Assembly: GCF_000526935.1 (NCBI RefSeq)
Contig: NZ_JAHA01000007.1
Location: 1 to 64,000 of the forward strand
Reading direction: 5' to 3'
DNA length: 64,000 nt
Origin: Butyrivibrio sp. FCS014
GTDB taxonomy: Bacteria; Bacillota; Clostridia; Lachnospirales; Lachnospiraceae
Within the stretch, counting starts at the first letter, position 1; each line of letters starts with the position of its first letter. Below the pieces are notes generated by a model that saw only the letters and a list, made by a program, of their open reading frames with translations, did no database searches and was not told the DNA's origin. Shown piece after piece: positions 10,576 to 18,727 of this stretch. The position numbers and the translations under genes are program-made.

Positions 10576-11742
10576 ATGATACTGTATTCGCTGATCGCTG
10601 CCATTACCATTCTTCTGGCATGCAGGGTGAAGACAAGTGAATATGACAGCGTCCCGGTAAATACTGCAGAAAAAGGCGGCATTCTTATGGGATATACCAC
10701 AAGGCAGAAGGCGCTAAACGCCCTGTGCCTTGTTTCTGTGTTCATTATTCTTACGCTTCTTGCAGCTCTTCGCCACGAAGTTGGAAATGACTACGGCACC
10801 TATGTTGTGACCTGTCATGAGATTTTCCAGAGGGGCTATGTTGTGACGGAACCCGGATATAATCTGGTGGTCCGAATCCTCTATACCCTCTCCGGCAAGG
10901 AAGACTATCTGCTGATGTTTGCGGTTTTCGGAGCTGCCATAGTGGCAATCTTCCTGAAGGTACTAAAGGACCAGAGCGACAGCTTCGCAATTGCCTTCTT
11001 CGTGTTCATGACCATGGGCTTCTACTTCAGAAGCTTTAACACCGTCAGGTATTACTTTGCTCTGGCTATAGCAACTTTTGCTTTAAGGTATCTCGTTGAC
11101 CTTAAACCCCAGGGGCTTATCAAGTTCTTTTTCCTGATATTGTTTGCAGCTACCTTCCACAAAAGTGTGCTGGTGGTCATCCCCATGTACTTTATCGCAA
11201 GGATTCCCTGGAAGAGATGGGGGCTGATACCCCTTGCTATATTGTCACTGGTGGCGGGACTATTGCACAATCAGATAATGACAATAGCAGTGAAGCTTTA
11301 TCCTTCCTATGCCAACACCGTTTATCTTGAAGAGACCCACACCATCCTGGAGAATGCCGCACCAATACTGGGCTGCGTCTTTGTAATCGCCCTTTGCGTC
11401 ATCTGTTATAAGGATGCCATAAAGGATAGGATCGACAACCGCATGTACTTTAACATGAATCTGATGGCAGTGGCTCTATACCTTAGCTGCTATTGGCTCC
11501 CTCTGGTGACCCGGTTTGCTTACTATCTGACCACGGCGCAGATACTTCTTTTGCCCAATATAATCTGCAGCATCAAGGATGAGAAAAAGAAACAGTGGGT
11601 AACAGCAGCCGTTGTGATATTCTGCATACTGTATTTCCTGTACTTCCTGCGCTCCGCGGATCAGGTGGGAATCAGGGTTCTGCCCTACAAGAGCTGGCTG
11701 TTCTACGATCACCGCTGGCTCAACCAGACAGACACCTTCTAA
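10576..11742 (+). CDS. EpsG-family membrane protein, probable polysaccharide polymerase
   Basis: A multi-pass membrane protein of 388 residues with about ten hydrophobic segments. The motif LRHEVGNDYGTY (about residues 64-75) matches the R-x-x-x-G-x-DY signature of EpsG-like proteins, which are thought to act as Wzy-type polymerases of exopolysaccharide repeat units. A second family-like stretch is FRSFNTVRYYFALAI (about 155-169). It directly abuts the Wzz-like gene, a typical polymerase/co-polymerase pair. Residues 25-45 form an odd charged insertion between the first two membrane segments. The family call is fairly secure; the actual sugar substrate cannot be told. Confidence 0.75.
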   Translation: MILYSLIAAITILLACRVKTSEYDSVPVNTAEKGGILMGYTTRQKALNALCLVSVFIILTLLAALRHEVGNDYGTYVVTCHEIFQRGYVVTEPGYNLVVRILYTLSGKEDYLLMFAVFGAAIVAIFLKVLKDQSDSFAIAFFVFMTMGFYFRSFNTVRYYFALAIATFALRYLVDLKPQGLIKFFFLILFAATFHKSVLVVIPMYFIARIPWKRWGLIPLAILSLVAGLLHNQIMTIAVKLYPSYANTVYLEETHTILENAAPILGCVFVIALCVICYKDAIKDRIDNRMYFNMNLMAVALYLSCYWLPLVTRFAYYLTTAQILLLPNIICSIKDEKKKQWVTAAVVIFCILYFLYFLRSADQVGIRVLPYKSWLFYDHRWLNQTDTF

Positions 11743-11776
11743 AAGGGGGTCAGTAGAACCGTCCCCGATGACTTAC

Positions 11777-11806
11777 TTGCAGTTAAGCAGGGCAGGGGAG
11801 TATACT
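11777..11806 (+). promoter_or_regulatory. Probable promoter of the pseudaminic acid/surface glycan genes
   Basis: TTGCAG (11777-11782) and TATACT (11801-11806) are 18 bases apart and precede the PseA-like gene by 45 bases. The box lies in the only sizeable gap between the EpsG-like gene and the downstream cluster, so it would start that transcript. Confidence 0.55.
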
Positions 11807-11850
11807 AAAACGAATGTATTATTCCGATTTTTTCAGGAGGATTTAAAAAT

Positions 11851-12996
11851 ATGAAGATGAGATATTGCAAGAGATGCCTTCAGCCTGACACAAGACCCGG
11901 CATCGTGTTTGATGATGAGCAGGTTTGCTTTGCCTGCCGCTACGAGGAGTCCAAGGCGACCATCGACTGGGCACAGAGAGAGGCTGAGCTTAAGGCTTTT
12001 GCTGATGAGGCCAAAGAGGAAGCCAAAAAGCGCGGCAATATCTATGACTGTATAATCGGCGTTTCCGGCGGCAAGGATTCTACCTTCCAGGCGGTTTATG
12101 CCAAGGAGAAGCTGGGACTTAATCCCCTTCTTATCAACTGCATGCCCGACGAGATCACAGAGATCGGCCGCAAGAACATCGAGAACCTGAACAATCTGGG
12201 CTTTGATATCATTTCCATCAGACCCAATCCCATAGTTGCCAAGAAGCTGGCAAGGAAGTCCTTCTTCGAGAGAGGCAACATCATCGCTGCTTCCGAGTAC
12301 TGCCTGTGGGCATCATCCTACATCATGGCAGTTAAGTTCAATATCCCCCTGATCATTCAGGGAGAGAACGCAGCCCTTACCCTTGGCGCAGCCAAGAACC
12401 AGGAGGCAAGCGGCAATGCGTTTTCTGTAATGCAGCTGGAGACCATAAGAGGCGCCAGCGTTGACAGCTTCGTTGATCTGTCCAACAACATTACAGAGAA
12501 GGATCTTTTCCTGTATAAGATCCCTACCGTTGAGGAGATGCAGGCTCAGGGTATCAAGGCCATCTTCCTTCAGTACTATGTAAAAGAGTGGTCTCAGGTC
12601 CACAACGCTGACTTTGCCGTTGCAAGAGGACTTACCGGCAGAACCGACGACCTTCATGACCTTGGAAGATACAGAAGATACACCGCTCTTGACTGCGACC
12701 TTCAGATACCCAACCAGATGATCAAGTACTTAAAGTTCGGCTTCGGATATGCGACAGACGAGATCTGCTACGACATCAGAGAGGGCAGGTTCGATCGTGA
12801 AAGCGGCAAGTGGTATGTCAAAGAGTACGACGGCCTCTGCGGCGAGCAGTATATCGAGAAGGCCTGCAAATACCTGTCCATTACCAAAGAAGAGTTCTGG
12901 GAAGTTGTGGACAGATACGTCAACAAGGACCTCTTTGAGAAAGTAAACGGCAAATGGGTGCCTAAATTCACTGTTGGTGAGGATTATGAATCATAA
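11851..12996 (+). CDS. pseA: N-acetyl sugar amidotransferase (PseA/WbpG type)
   Basis: Enzymes of this PP-loop ATPase family turn an acetamido group of a sugar into an acetamidino group; PseA does this in pseudaminic acid modification, while WbpG and LegG-like members act in other glycans. The 381-residue product has two CxxC pairs at the N-terminus (Cys6/Cys9 and Cys26/Cys29) and the PP-loop SGGKDS at residues 72-77, both hallmarks of the family. The ribosome binding site is AGGAGG, 10 bases before the ATG. It opens the run of genes that includes PseH, PseI, PseG and PseF, which supports the PseA reading. From sequence alone WbpG-type activity cannot be excluded. Confidence 0.75.
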   Translation: MKMRYCKRCLQPDTRPGIVFDDEQVCFACRYEESKATIDWAQREAELKAFADEAKEEAKKRGNIYDCIIGVSGGKDSTFQAVYAKEKLGLNPLLINCMPDEITEIGRKNIENLNNLGFDIISIRPNPIVAKKLARKSFFERGNIIAASEYCLWASSYIMAVKFNIPLIIQGENAALTLGAAKNQEASGNAFSVMQLETIRGASVDSFVDLSNNITEKDLFLYKIPTVEEMQAQGIKAIFLQYYVKEWSQVHNADFAVARGLTGRTDDLHDLGRYRRYTALDCDLQIPNQMIKYLKFGFGYATDEICYDIREGRFDRESGKWYVKEYDGLCGEQYIEKACKYLSITKEEFWEVVDRYVNKDLFEKVNGKWVPKFTVGEDYES

Positions 12997-14728
12997 CATC
13001 AAGAAAAACTGGTACATGTATTTAACAGGAACACTGCTTCTTATACAAGCGGCAGTGTTCCTTGTATTTCGTGGAGACAGCTATTTTCAGATCCACGACA
13101 ACCTGGATCTCTTCATGGGACACTACGAGATGCTCAAGAAATGGAATCTGTGGTTTGCCCATGGAGTTGATGCCCCAATTCTTCACGGAGTAAGCAGGGA
13201 CCTGTTCGGGTCGGAATTTAATCTGTACAACATGTTCTACATCCTGCTGCCCAGCTACTGCGCTTATCTTGCGGGCTATGCAGCCAAGATTGCCATCGGA
13301 ATTTTCTCTTTCAATCTTCTGGCAAAAGACATTTATAAGGAGCGCTACAATAACTACAAACCGCTGGTCATTGTAATCGCCACGGCTTACGGCCTTATCC
13401 CGGTATTCCCTACCTACGGGATTGCCTTCACCTCGGTGCCCCTTATAATCTTCTTCCTTAGGAAACTATATTATGCCAACACCTTTAAGGAGCAGCTGCC
13501 CTGGTATCTTGCGGTTTTCTGTTATCCTTTTGTTTCCTATTTCTCCTATCACGGATTCTTTATCCTGTGCTACATGGTTGTGGCAGTGATAATCCTGTGG
13601 GTAAAAGACAAGAAGTTTCCTGTGAGCACCTTTGTCTCCATCGTGGTTCTCTCACTGGGATATGTGCTGTTTGAATACAGACTCTTCGGGGCCATGCTGG
13701 GAAGCGATACCGTGACCATAAGGACCACCATGGACCACGGCGATCTCACCTTCGGACAGGCCATGAAGACCGCCTTTGATGAATTCGTGAACGCATCCTT
13801 CCACTCGGAGGATTCACATACCTATATTGTTCTTGGAGTGGTGCTGGCGGCACTTGTCCTTATAAATGCAAGATACATAAGAGACGGCAAGGCAAAGAGG
13901 ATACTTACCGATCCCATAAATCTTGTGATGCTGTGGATAATCTTCAACGTTCTTATCTTCGGCCTTTACCAGTTTGCTCCCTTCAGACATCTTTTCGAGA
14001 TGCTGGTTCCGCCCCTTACAGGCTTTGAGTTTGCCAGGACCGCTTATTTCAACACTTTCCTGTGGTACGCAGAATTGCTACTTGTATGCGTTCGCATGTA
14101 CGGACTTGGGAAAAAGAAAATGCGGCTCCTTGCCAATGTTATTGCAGTACTGGCGGTTCTTGTTGTGATGTTCGTGCCTCAGGTTTACAACGATTTCTAT
14201 TACACCTGTTATAACCAGGCCTATAAGATCATCAAGCACAAGGAGACCAGCACTGTTAATTACAACGAGTTCTATTCGGCTGATCTGTTTGAGGATATCA
14301 AGGACGAAATTGGCTATAACGGCGAGTGGGCTGCCTCCTACGGCTTCCACCCGGCAGTCCTCAACTACAACGGCATTGCCTCGGTGGACGGATACCTTGG
14401 AATGTATGCCCAGGAGTACAAGGATAAATGGCAGAAGGTCATAGAGCCTGCTTTCCCTGGATCACCCTCCCTTGCAGATTACTACATGGGCTGGGGCGCC
14501 AGAGTTAACCTTATCTCTGCCAACGACGAGAACACTTATGCACCTCTTCGCGTCATGGACCCGGAGGACAAGCGCCTTATCGCCAACATGGATGAGCTTA
14601 GGAGCCTTGACTGCAAGTATATCTTCTCCAGGTTTGGCATCAGCAACGCTTCGGAGATTGGCCTTAATCTTGTTGGCAAATACACCGATGAGAGCAGTCC
14701 CTACACTATATTTGTGTACGAACTGTAG
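12986..14728 (+). CDS. Large multi-pass membrane protein, DUF6044/YkoS-like
   Basis: A 580-residue membrane protein with about ten to twelve hydrophobic segments in the first 430 residues and a soluble C-terminal domain of about 150 residues. An early loop carries HDNLDLFMGHYEML, where acidic and His residues between membrane segments 1 and 2 recall GT-C glycosyltransferases. I place it tentatively with the DUF6044 (YkoS-like) proteins of exopolysaccharide loci; the biochemical role is not known. The ATG at 12986 follows GGTGAGG and lies 11 bases inside the end of the PseA-like gene, so translation is coupled. A terminator follows it at 14750. Confidence 0.55.
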   Translation: MNHNIKKNWYMYLTGTLLLIQAAVFLVFRGDSYFQIHDNLDLFMGHYEMLKKWNLWFAHGVDAPILHGVSRDLFGSEFNLYNMFYILLPSYCAYLAGYAAKIAIGIFSFNLLAKDIYKERYNNYKPLVIVIATAYGLIPVFPTYGIAFTSVPLIIFFLRKLYYANTFKEQLPWYLAVFCYPFVSYFSYHGFFILCYMVVAVIILWVKDKKFPVSTFVSIVVLSLGYVLFEYRLFGAMLGSDTVTIRTTMDHGDLTFGQAMKTAFDEFVNASFHSEDSHTYIVLGVVLAALVLINARYIRDGKAKRILTDPINLVMLWIIFNVLIFGLYQFAPFRHLFEMLVPPLTGFEFARTAYFNTFLWYAELLLVCVRMYGLGKKKMRLLANVIAVLAVLVVMFVPQVYNDFYYTCYNQAYKIIKHKETSTVNYNEFYSADLFEDIKDEIGYNGEWAASYGFHPAVLNYNGIASVDGYLGMYAQEYKDKWQKVIEPAFPGSPSLADYYMGWGARVNLISANDENTYAPLRVMDPEDKRLIANMDELRSLDCKYIFSRFGISNASEIGLNLVGKYTDESSPYTIFVYEL

Positions 14729-14749
14729 GATAAATCTGATAAACCCAAA

Positions 14750-14776
14750 GACGGCATCGCACCTGCCGTCTTTTTT
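14750..14776 (+). terminator. Intrinsic terminator after the large membrane protein
   Basis: GACGGCA (14750-14756) pairs with TGCCGTC (14764-14770), followed directly by six T. It separates the first two cluster genes from the glycosyltransferase, which has its own -10 box 18 bases further on. Confidence 0.8.
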
Positions 14777-14793
14777 ATTTTGCCCAATTAGAA

Positions 14794-14799
14794 TATAAT
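14794..14799 (+). promoter_or_regulatory. TATAAT box 7 bases before the start codon: possible leaderless start
   Basis: A perfect TATAAT is followed by 7 bases and then the ATG at 14807. Transcription would begin at or next to the start codon. No ribosome binding site lies between them. The -35 region is poor (a T-run shared with the terminator). Confidence 0.5.
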
Positions 14800-14806
14800 T
14801 GTTCAT

Positions 14807-15898
14807 ATGATGGATAAAAGAAATAATGGAAGAATTTACATATGTCACACCTTCTATCACGCATATATCGCCGTGGTAAAAGAGCTGGTGAAAAGACACG
14901 ACAGTGATGGCAAGGCTGACATCATGCTCAGCACCATGTCCAACGATTTCGGGAAGCTTCCAAAGAGGCTAGAGAAAACCGGAGTTTTCGACCGGATCTA
15001 CATGTTTGATGAGAAGGAAGATGTGACTTCGGAGGAAGTCATGAGCTACCACAGGGACAGGGGCAATATCCTGCTGAACCTGCTGCAGCGCATCAAATAC
15101 ACCAAACTTCTCGGAAAGCTTCAGGAACCTCACATCCCTACAGATCTTTCGACTTACAAAGATGTGTATGTATTCTGCGATTCGGATCCTATCGGATATT
15201 ATCTTAATTATAAGAAGATCCCATATCATGCCGTAGAGGATGGTCTTAACTCTGGCAAGCTTGACGATCAGGCCCGGAATGCCAACAAAGGAGCCTGGCC
15301 TTTAAAGCGTGCCATGGCAGCCCTAGGACTTATCTTTATCGAGAGTGGCTACAGCAGGTACTGCCTGGACTACGAGGTCAACGACATCAGCGCCAACCAC
15401 AGCCTTCCCCCGAATGTGGTTGAGGAGCCAAGAGCTGAGCTGAATGACAAACTGACACCGGAGGATCATGAGATCCTTACCAATATATTCCTTGAGGATC
15501 CTGAGAGGATAAAGGAAGAACTTCTGGGAGACGGCACGGATCCAAGGCCCAACGTGATGATCCTTACAGAGCCCCTTTGCGAAGATGACGTAAGGAAAAA
15601 GCTCTTTGGCGACATCATAGACATGTACAAGAGTGACTACCGGGTCATTATAAAGCCCCATCCAAGGGACCTTCTGGACTATGGGAAGGCTTTCCCGGAT
15701 ACCGCAGTGATTCGGGACAAGTTCCCCATGGAGGTTCTGGGAGACATTGAAGGCTTTAAGGTGGACAAGGTGATTTCCGTCATCACCCAGATGGAGAACA
15801 CCTATTTTGCAAAAGAGATTGTATACCTGGGACTGGATTTCCTGGATAAATACGAGGATCCCTCCATTCACCGCAAGACCGAAAATCTTGATAAGTAA
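14807..15898 (+). CDS. Sialyltransferase-like glycosyltransferase (GT52 or related), candidate pseudaminyltransferase
   Basis: The 363-residue product has the two short motifs shared by bacterial sialyltransferases that use CMP-nonulosonates: a D/E-D/E-G motif, here EDG at residues 144-146, and an HP motif, here HP in KPHPRD at 285-286. A family-like stretch SVITQMENTYFAK follows. These families transfer sugars from CMP-sialic acid; with PseF, which makes CMP-pseudaminic acid, six genes on, the natural inference is transfer of pseudaminic acid to a glycan or to flagellin. There is no signal peptide, so it is cytoplasmic or membrane-associated. The start is uncertain between ATGs at 14807 and 14810, as no ribosome binding site is visible. 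CDP-glycerol transferases also carry an HP-like motif but lack the EDG context. Confidence 0.7.
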   Translation: MMDKRNNGRIYICHTFYHAYIAVVKELVKRHDSDGKADIMLSTMSNDFGKLPKRLEKTGVFDRIYMFDEKEDVTSEEVMSYHRDRGNILLNLLQRIKYTKLLGKLQEPHIPTDLSTYKDVYVFCDSDPIGYYLNYKKIPYHAVEDGLNSGKLDDQARNANKGAWPLKRAMAALGLIFIESGYSRYCLDYEVNDISANHSLPPNVVEEPRAELNDKLTPEDHEILTNIFLEDPERIKEELLGDGTDPRPNVMILTEPLCEDDVRKKLFGDIIDMYKSDYRVIIKPHPRDLLDYGKAFPDTAVIRDKFPMEVLGDIEGFKVDKVISVITQMENTYFAKEIVYLGLDFLDKYEDPSIHRKTENLDK

Positions 15899-15913
15899 TC
15901 CGGAGACATCAAT

Positions 15914-16363
15914 ATGAGCATTTATTTAAGAAAAGCTACAATTGAAGATGCAAAGGACCTTCTGGCCTGGCGCAACGACCCAACTACAAGAGAGAACTCT
16001 TTTACCAAGGCAGAGATCGATCTTGAGACCCACCTGAAGTGGCTTCAGGGCAAGCTCCTTAACGAGGACCACTGCCTTATGCTGATCCTCATGGAGGACG
16101 ACGTTAAGCTGGGGCACGTGAGAGTGGACATCACCAATCACATCGGAGAGGTGAGCTACATGATCTCGCCGGTATTTCGTGGCAACGGCTACGGCAAGAA
16201 GATTCTCCAATTCATGGAAAAAAAGCTGCCTATGGGAGTCAAGACTCTGGTGGGCTTTACCGTGAAAGAGAACATAGCATCCGGCAAGTGTTTTCTGGCC
16301 AATGATTACACGGAATTCGCCGCCGGAGGAGTTAAGTGCTTCATCAAGGAACTGAGAAAGTGA
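15914..16363 (+). CDS. pseH: GNAT acetyltransferase, probable PseH
   Basis: PseH acetylates the 4-amino group of the UDP-linked precursor of pseudaminic acid with acetyl-CoA. The 149-residue product is a single GNAT domain of the RimJ/RimL type: LLAWRNDPTTRENSF (about 16-30) is typical of nonulosonate-associated acetyltransferases, and RGNGYG (89-94) is the acetyl-CoA loop. It lies 15 bases after the glycosyltransferase and 7 before pseI. The family is clear; the specific role comes from context. Confidence 0.75.
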   Translation: MSIYLRKATIEDAKDLLAWRNDPTTRENSFTKAEIDLETHLKWLQGKLLNEDHCLMLILMEDDVKLGHVRVDITNHIGEVSYMISPVFRGNGYGKKILQFMEKKLPMGVKTLVGFTVKENIASGKCFLANDYTEFAAGGVKCFIKELRK

Positions 16364-16370
16364 GACAGAT

Positions 16371-17426
16371 ATGTTTGCAAAAGAGATAAAAATAGGAAAT
16401 AAAACCGTTGGCGAGGAAAAACCCTGCATGATAGTTGCGGAGCTTTCCGGCAATCACAACGGTGATTATAACAGAGCGATAGAGATAATCCACGCAGCCA
16501 AGGAAGCCGGCGCCGACGCAATCAAGCTCCAGACCTACACCGCGGACACCATAACCATCGACTGCGACAAGCCCTGGTTCATGACTCCCGGAGACGGACT
16601 CTGGGCCGGCAGGACTCTCCACAATCTGTACGAGGAGGCCTATACTCCCTGGGAGTGGCACGAGGGTCTTTTTGCCGAGGCTAAAAAGCTTGGCATGGAG
16701 GCGTTTTCATCTCCATTCGATCCCACCTCGGTGGACTACCTTGAGAACCTAAATGTTCCCGCCTATAAGATCGCCAGCTTCGAGATCAACGACATTCCTC
16801 TTATCAGGAAGATCGCAAAGCTTGGCAAGCCCATTATCTTTGCCACCGGCATTGCCTATGAGGAGGATATCAAACTGGCGCTGGATACCTGCAAAGAAGA
16901 GGGCAACGATCAGATAATTCTCCTTAAGTGTGTCAGCGCTTATCCCACTCCCTATAATCTGGTGAACCTGCGTATGATGGAGGACCTTAGGGATAAGTTC
17001 GACTGCCTTATCGGCCTCTCCGATCACACTCCGGGAGGAACCATCCCTGTTGGAAGCATCGCCCTTGGCGGACACATGATAGAGAAACATCTTACCCTGA
17101 ACCGCTCTGCAGGCGGCGTTGACGATGCATTTTCCATGGAACCTGCGGAATTTGCTCAGATGGTAAAAGAGGTCCGTATCATGGAGGAGGCTCTCGGACA
17201 GAGGGAGTACAAGCTCACCGACAAGCAGATCAAGGAGCGCAGCCTTTCAAGATCCCTGTTTGTTGTAGAGGACATAAAGGCCGGTGAGGAGATCACGCCG
17301 CAGAACGTTCGATCCATCAGGCCTCATGACGGCATGCACACCAAACACTACGAGGAAGTTCTTGGAAAAAGAGCTGTCCGCGACCTTGAAAAGGGAACAC
17401 CCCTTGCCTGGGATATGTTGGGATAA
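16371..17426 (+). CDS. pseI: Pseudaminic acid synthase
   Basis: PseI condenses 2,4-diacetamido-2,4,6-trideoxy-L-altrose with phosphoenolpyruvate to form pseudaminic acid. The 351-residue product has the NeuB-type TIM barrel (about 1-280) with AELSGNHNG (24-32), the PseI form of a motif that in sialic and legionaminic synthases reads closer to AEIGVNHNG. It also has SDHTPGG, EKHLTLNR and GVDDAFSMEP, and a C-terminal SAF antifreeze-like domain (about 290-351). The gene sits 7 bases after pseH and 12 before the pseG start, in a tight operon. Confidence 0.9.
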   Translation: MFAKEIKIGNKTVGEEKPCMIVAELSGNHNGDYNRAIEIIHAAKEAGADAIKLQTYTADTITIDCDKPWFMTPGDGLWAGRTLHNLYEEAYTPWEWHEGLFAEAKKLGMEAFSSPFDPTSVDYLENLNVPAYKIASFEINDIPLIRKIAKLGKPIIFATGIAYEEDIKLALDTCKEEGNDQIILLKCVSAYPTPYNLVNLRMMEDLRDKFDCLIGLSDHTPGGTIPVGSIALGGHMIEKHLTLNRSAGGVDDAFSMEPAEFAQMVKEVRIMEEALGQREYKLTDKQIKERSLSRSLFVVEDIKAGEEITPQNVRSIRPHDGMHTKHYEEVLGKRAVRDLEKGTPLAWDMLG

Positions 17427-17438
17427 ACGGAGATGAAC

Positions 17439-18659
17439 ATGATAGGCATAAGATGCGATGCCAATTCAATAATAGCGTCAGGTCACATGATGCGCTGCCT
17501 TACTGTAGCCAAAGAGATAGTAAGGCAGGGTCACTCTGTGGCCTTTTTTGTGGCGGATGAGGAGTCCGAGGGTGCTTTTCGCAACATGGCAGCAGATTCT
17601 TTTAAGGATTCTCCCGAAGCTGTCAGCGTTACAGTCCTTGGGACCCGCTGGCAGGATATGGAGGGGGAACTGTCTGCTTTGGGAAAAGAGCTGTCGGCTA
17701 AAAATATAAGTGTTCTCCTGGTGGACTCCTATAAGGTGACCGTCACATATTTTGAGAAGCTTAAAGAGCTGTGCAGGGTGGCGTATTTTGACGACCTGAA
17801 AGCGGATATCTACCCTGTGGACATCCTTATTAACTACAGCGGGTTTTACGAAAAGCTGGGATATGAAGAAGACTATAAAGCTGTGACAGGCCATGACGGT
17901 GAGCCCACAAGACTTCTGATGGGGCTTAACTATGCGCCCCTTCGGGAGCAGTTCTACAGAGCTGACGGAACAGATGTGAACACTTCCGTTTCTAAGCTGA
18001 AGGATTCACAGACTGATTCGGAAAAGTCCGCTGCAGGCCTTGCAGAAAAGGAGCCTGAGCGCGTCTCTATCCTTCTTGCCTCAGGTGGAGCAGATGCCTA
18101 TGGAATGATCCTTGGAACCCTTAAGGCAGCCAAAGAGAACGGCCTTGTGAGAGACGGCAGCAGTGGTATATGCGATCCTGCAGGTACGGAGCCGATGCCC
18201 TGTTCAACTGCCATCGACTGGCATGTTGTGGTAGGTGCCCTCTGCAAGGACGCTGAAAAGATAGATGACTTTGCTAAAGCCAATCCCGGAATCCACATTC
18301 ACAGATCCGTCAGCGACATGGCAGGGCTTATGAGAGTGTGCGACCTGGCAGTCTGCGCAGCTGGTACAATGCTGACGGAATGTGCAGCTGTCGGTCTTCC
18401 TGTGATCTTCTATCAGGTGGCGGACAATCAGAAGTACAACGTGGAATTCTTTGGAAACACAGGCGGTATGCTGTTTGCGGGAGATGTCACGGAAGCTGCC
18501 GGCGGTGCGGCTGAGGTTGCCCAAAACAGTTGCCGATATATAAAAAGCCTGATGACCGGTAGAAGACTTAAAGATATGCGCTCCGCACTTTCAAACCTTA
18601 CCGACGGCCGAGGAGCCATCCGCATAGCGAAGGCTCTTTTGAAGGAATACAGAAGTTGA
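17439..18659 (+). CDS. pseG: UDP-2,4-diacetamido-2,4,6-trideoxy-L-altropyranose hydrolase, enlarged
   Basis: PseG removes UDP from the sugar intermediate before PseI acts. The N-terminus RCDANSIIASGHMMRC (5-20) is the family signature, with His16 at the place of the catalytic His. The C-terminal half has GTMLTECAAVGLPVIFYQ, the nucleotide-binding part of the GT-B fold. The ATG at 17439 is chosen because CGGAG lies 6 bases before it; an ATG at 17433 is too close. At 406 residues it is longer than the usual size of about 280-350. The extra sequence lies in the middle: a polar, charged stretch at about 175-205 and a small insertion near 230-255. These look like linker expansions and do not touch the motifs. 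Confidence 0.85.
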   Translation: MIGIRCDANSIIASGHMMRCLTVAKEIVRQGHSVAFFVADEESEGAFRNMAADSFKDSPEAVSVTVLGTRWQDMEGELSALGKELSAKNISVLLVDSYKVTVTYFEKLKELCRVAYFDDLKADIYPVDILINYSGFYEKLGYEEDYKAVTGHDGEPTRLLMGLNYAPLREQFYRADGTDVNTSVSKLKDSQTDSEKSAAGLAEKEPERVSILLASGGADAYGMILGTLKAAKENGLVRDGSSGICDPAGTEPMPCSTAIDWHVVVGALCKDAEKIDDFAKANPGIHIHRSVSDMAGLMRVCDLAVCAAGTMLTECAAVGLPVIFYQVADNQKYNVEFFGNTGGMLFAGDVTEAAGGAAEVAQNSCRYIKSLMTGRRLKDMRSALSNLTDGRGAIRIAKALLKEYRS

Positions 18660-18685
18660 CTTAAAAGATGGGCCCGACGTATAAT
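18656..18685 (+). promoter_or_regulatory. Promoter of the helix-turn-helix regulator gene
   Basis: TTGACT (18656-18661), overlapping the pseG stop codon, and a perfect TATAAT (18680-18685) are 18 bases apart. Transcription would start near 18692, about 36 bases before the regulator's ATG, so pseF can be expressed separately from the upstream genes. Confidence 0.75.
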
Positions 18686-18719
18686 TTGAATATACGGATT
18701 CGATTATTCGAATTATGCG
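18678..18719. promoter_or_regulatory. Inverted repeat over the -10 box and start site: candidate operator
   Basis: The 15-base arm CGTATAATTTGAATA (18678-18692) is matched by TATTCGAATTATGCG (18705-18719), whose reverse complement differs at 2 of 15 positions. The 12-base gap holds another small palindrome. The left arm covers the -10 box and the right arm runs into the ribosome binding site. A dimeric repressor bound here would block both, as expected for autoregulation by the encoded helix-turn-helix protein. It could also fold as a hairpin in the mRNA. Confidence 0.6.
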
Positions 18720-18727
18720 GAGGCCTT

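Noticed and set aside
10751..10990. Arg/Ser-rich minus-strand frame inside the EpsG-like gene.
   Set aside because: Antisense shadow of a membrane-protein gene; no start signal.
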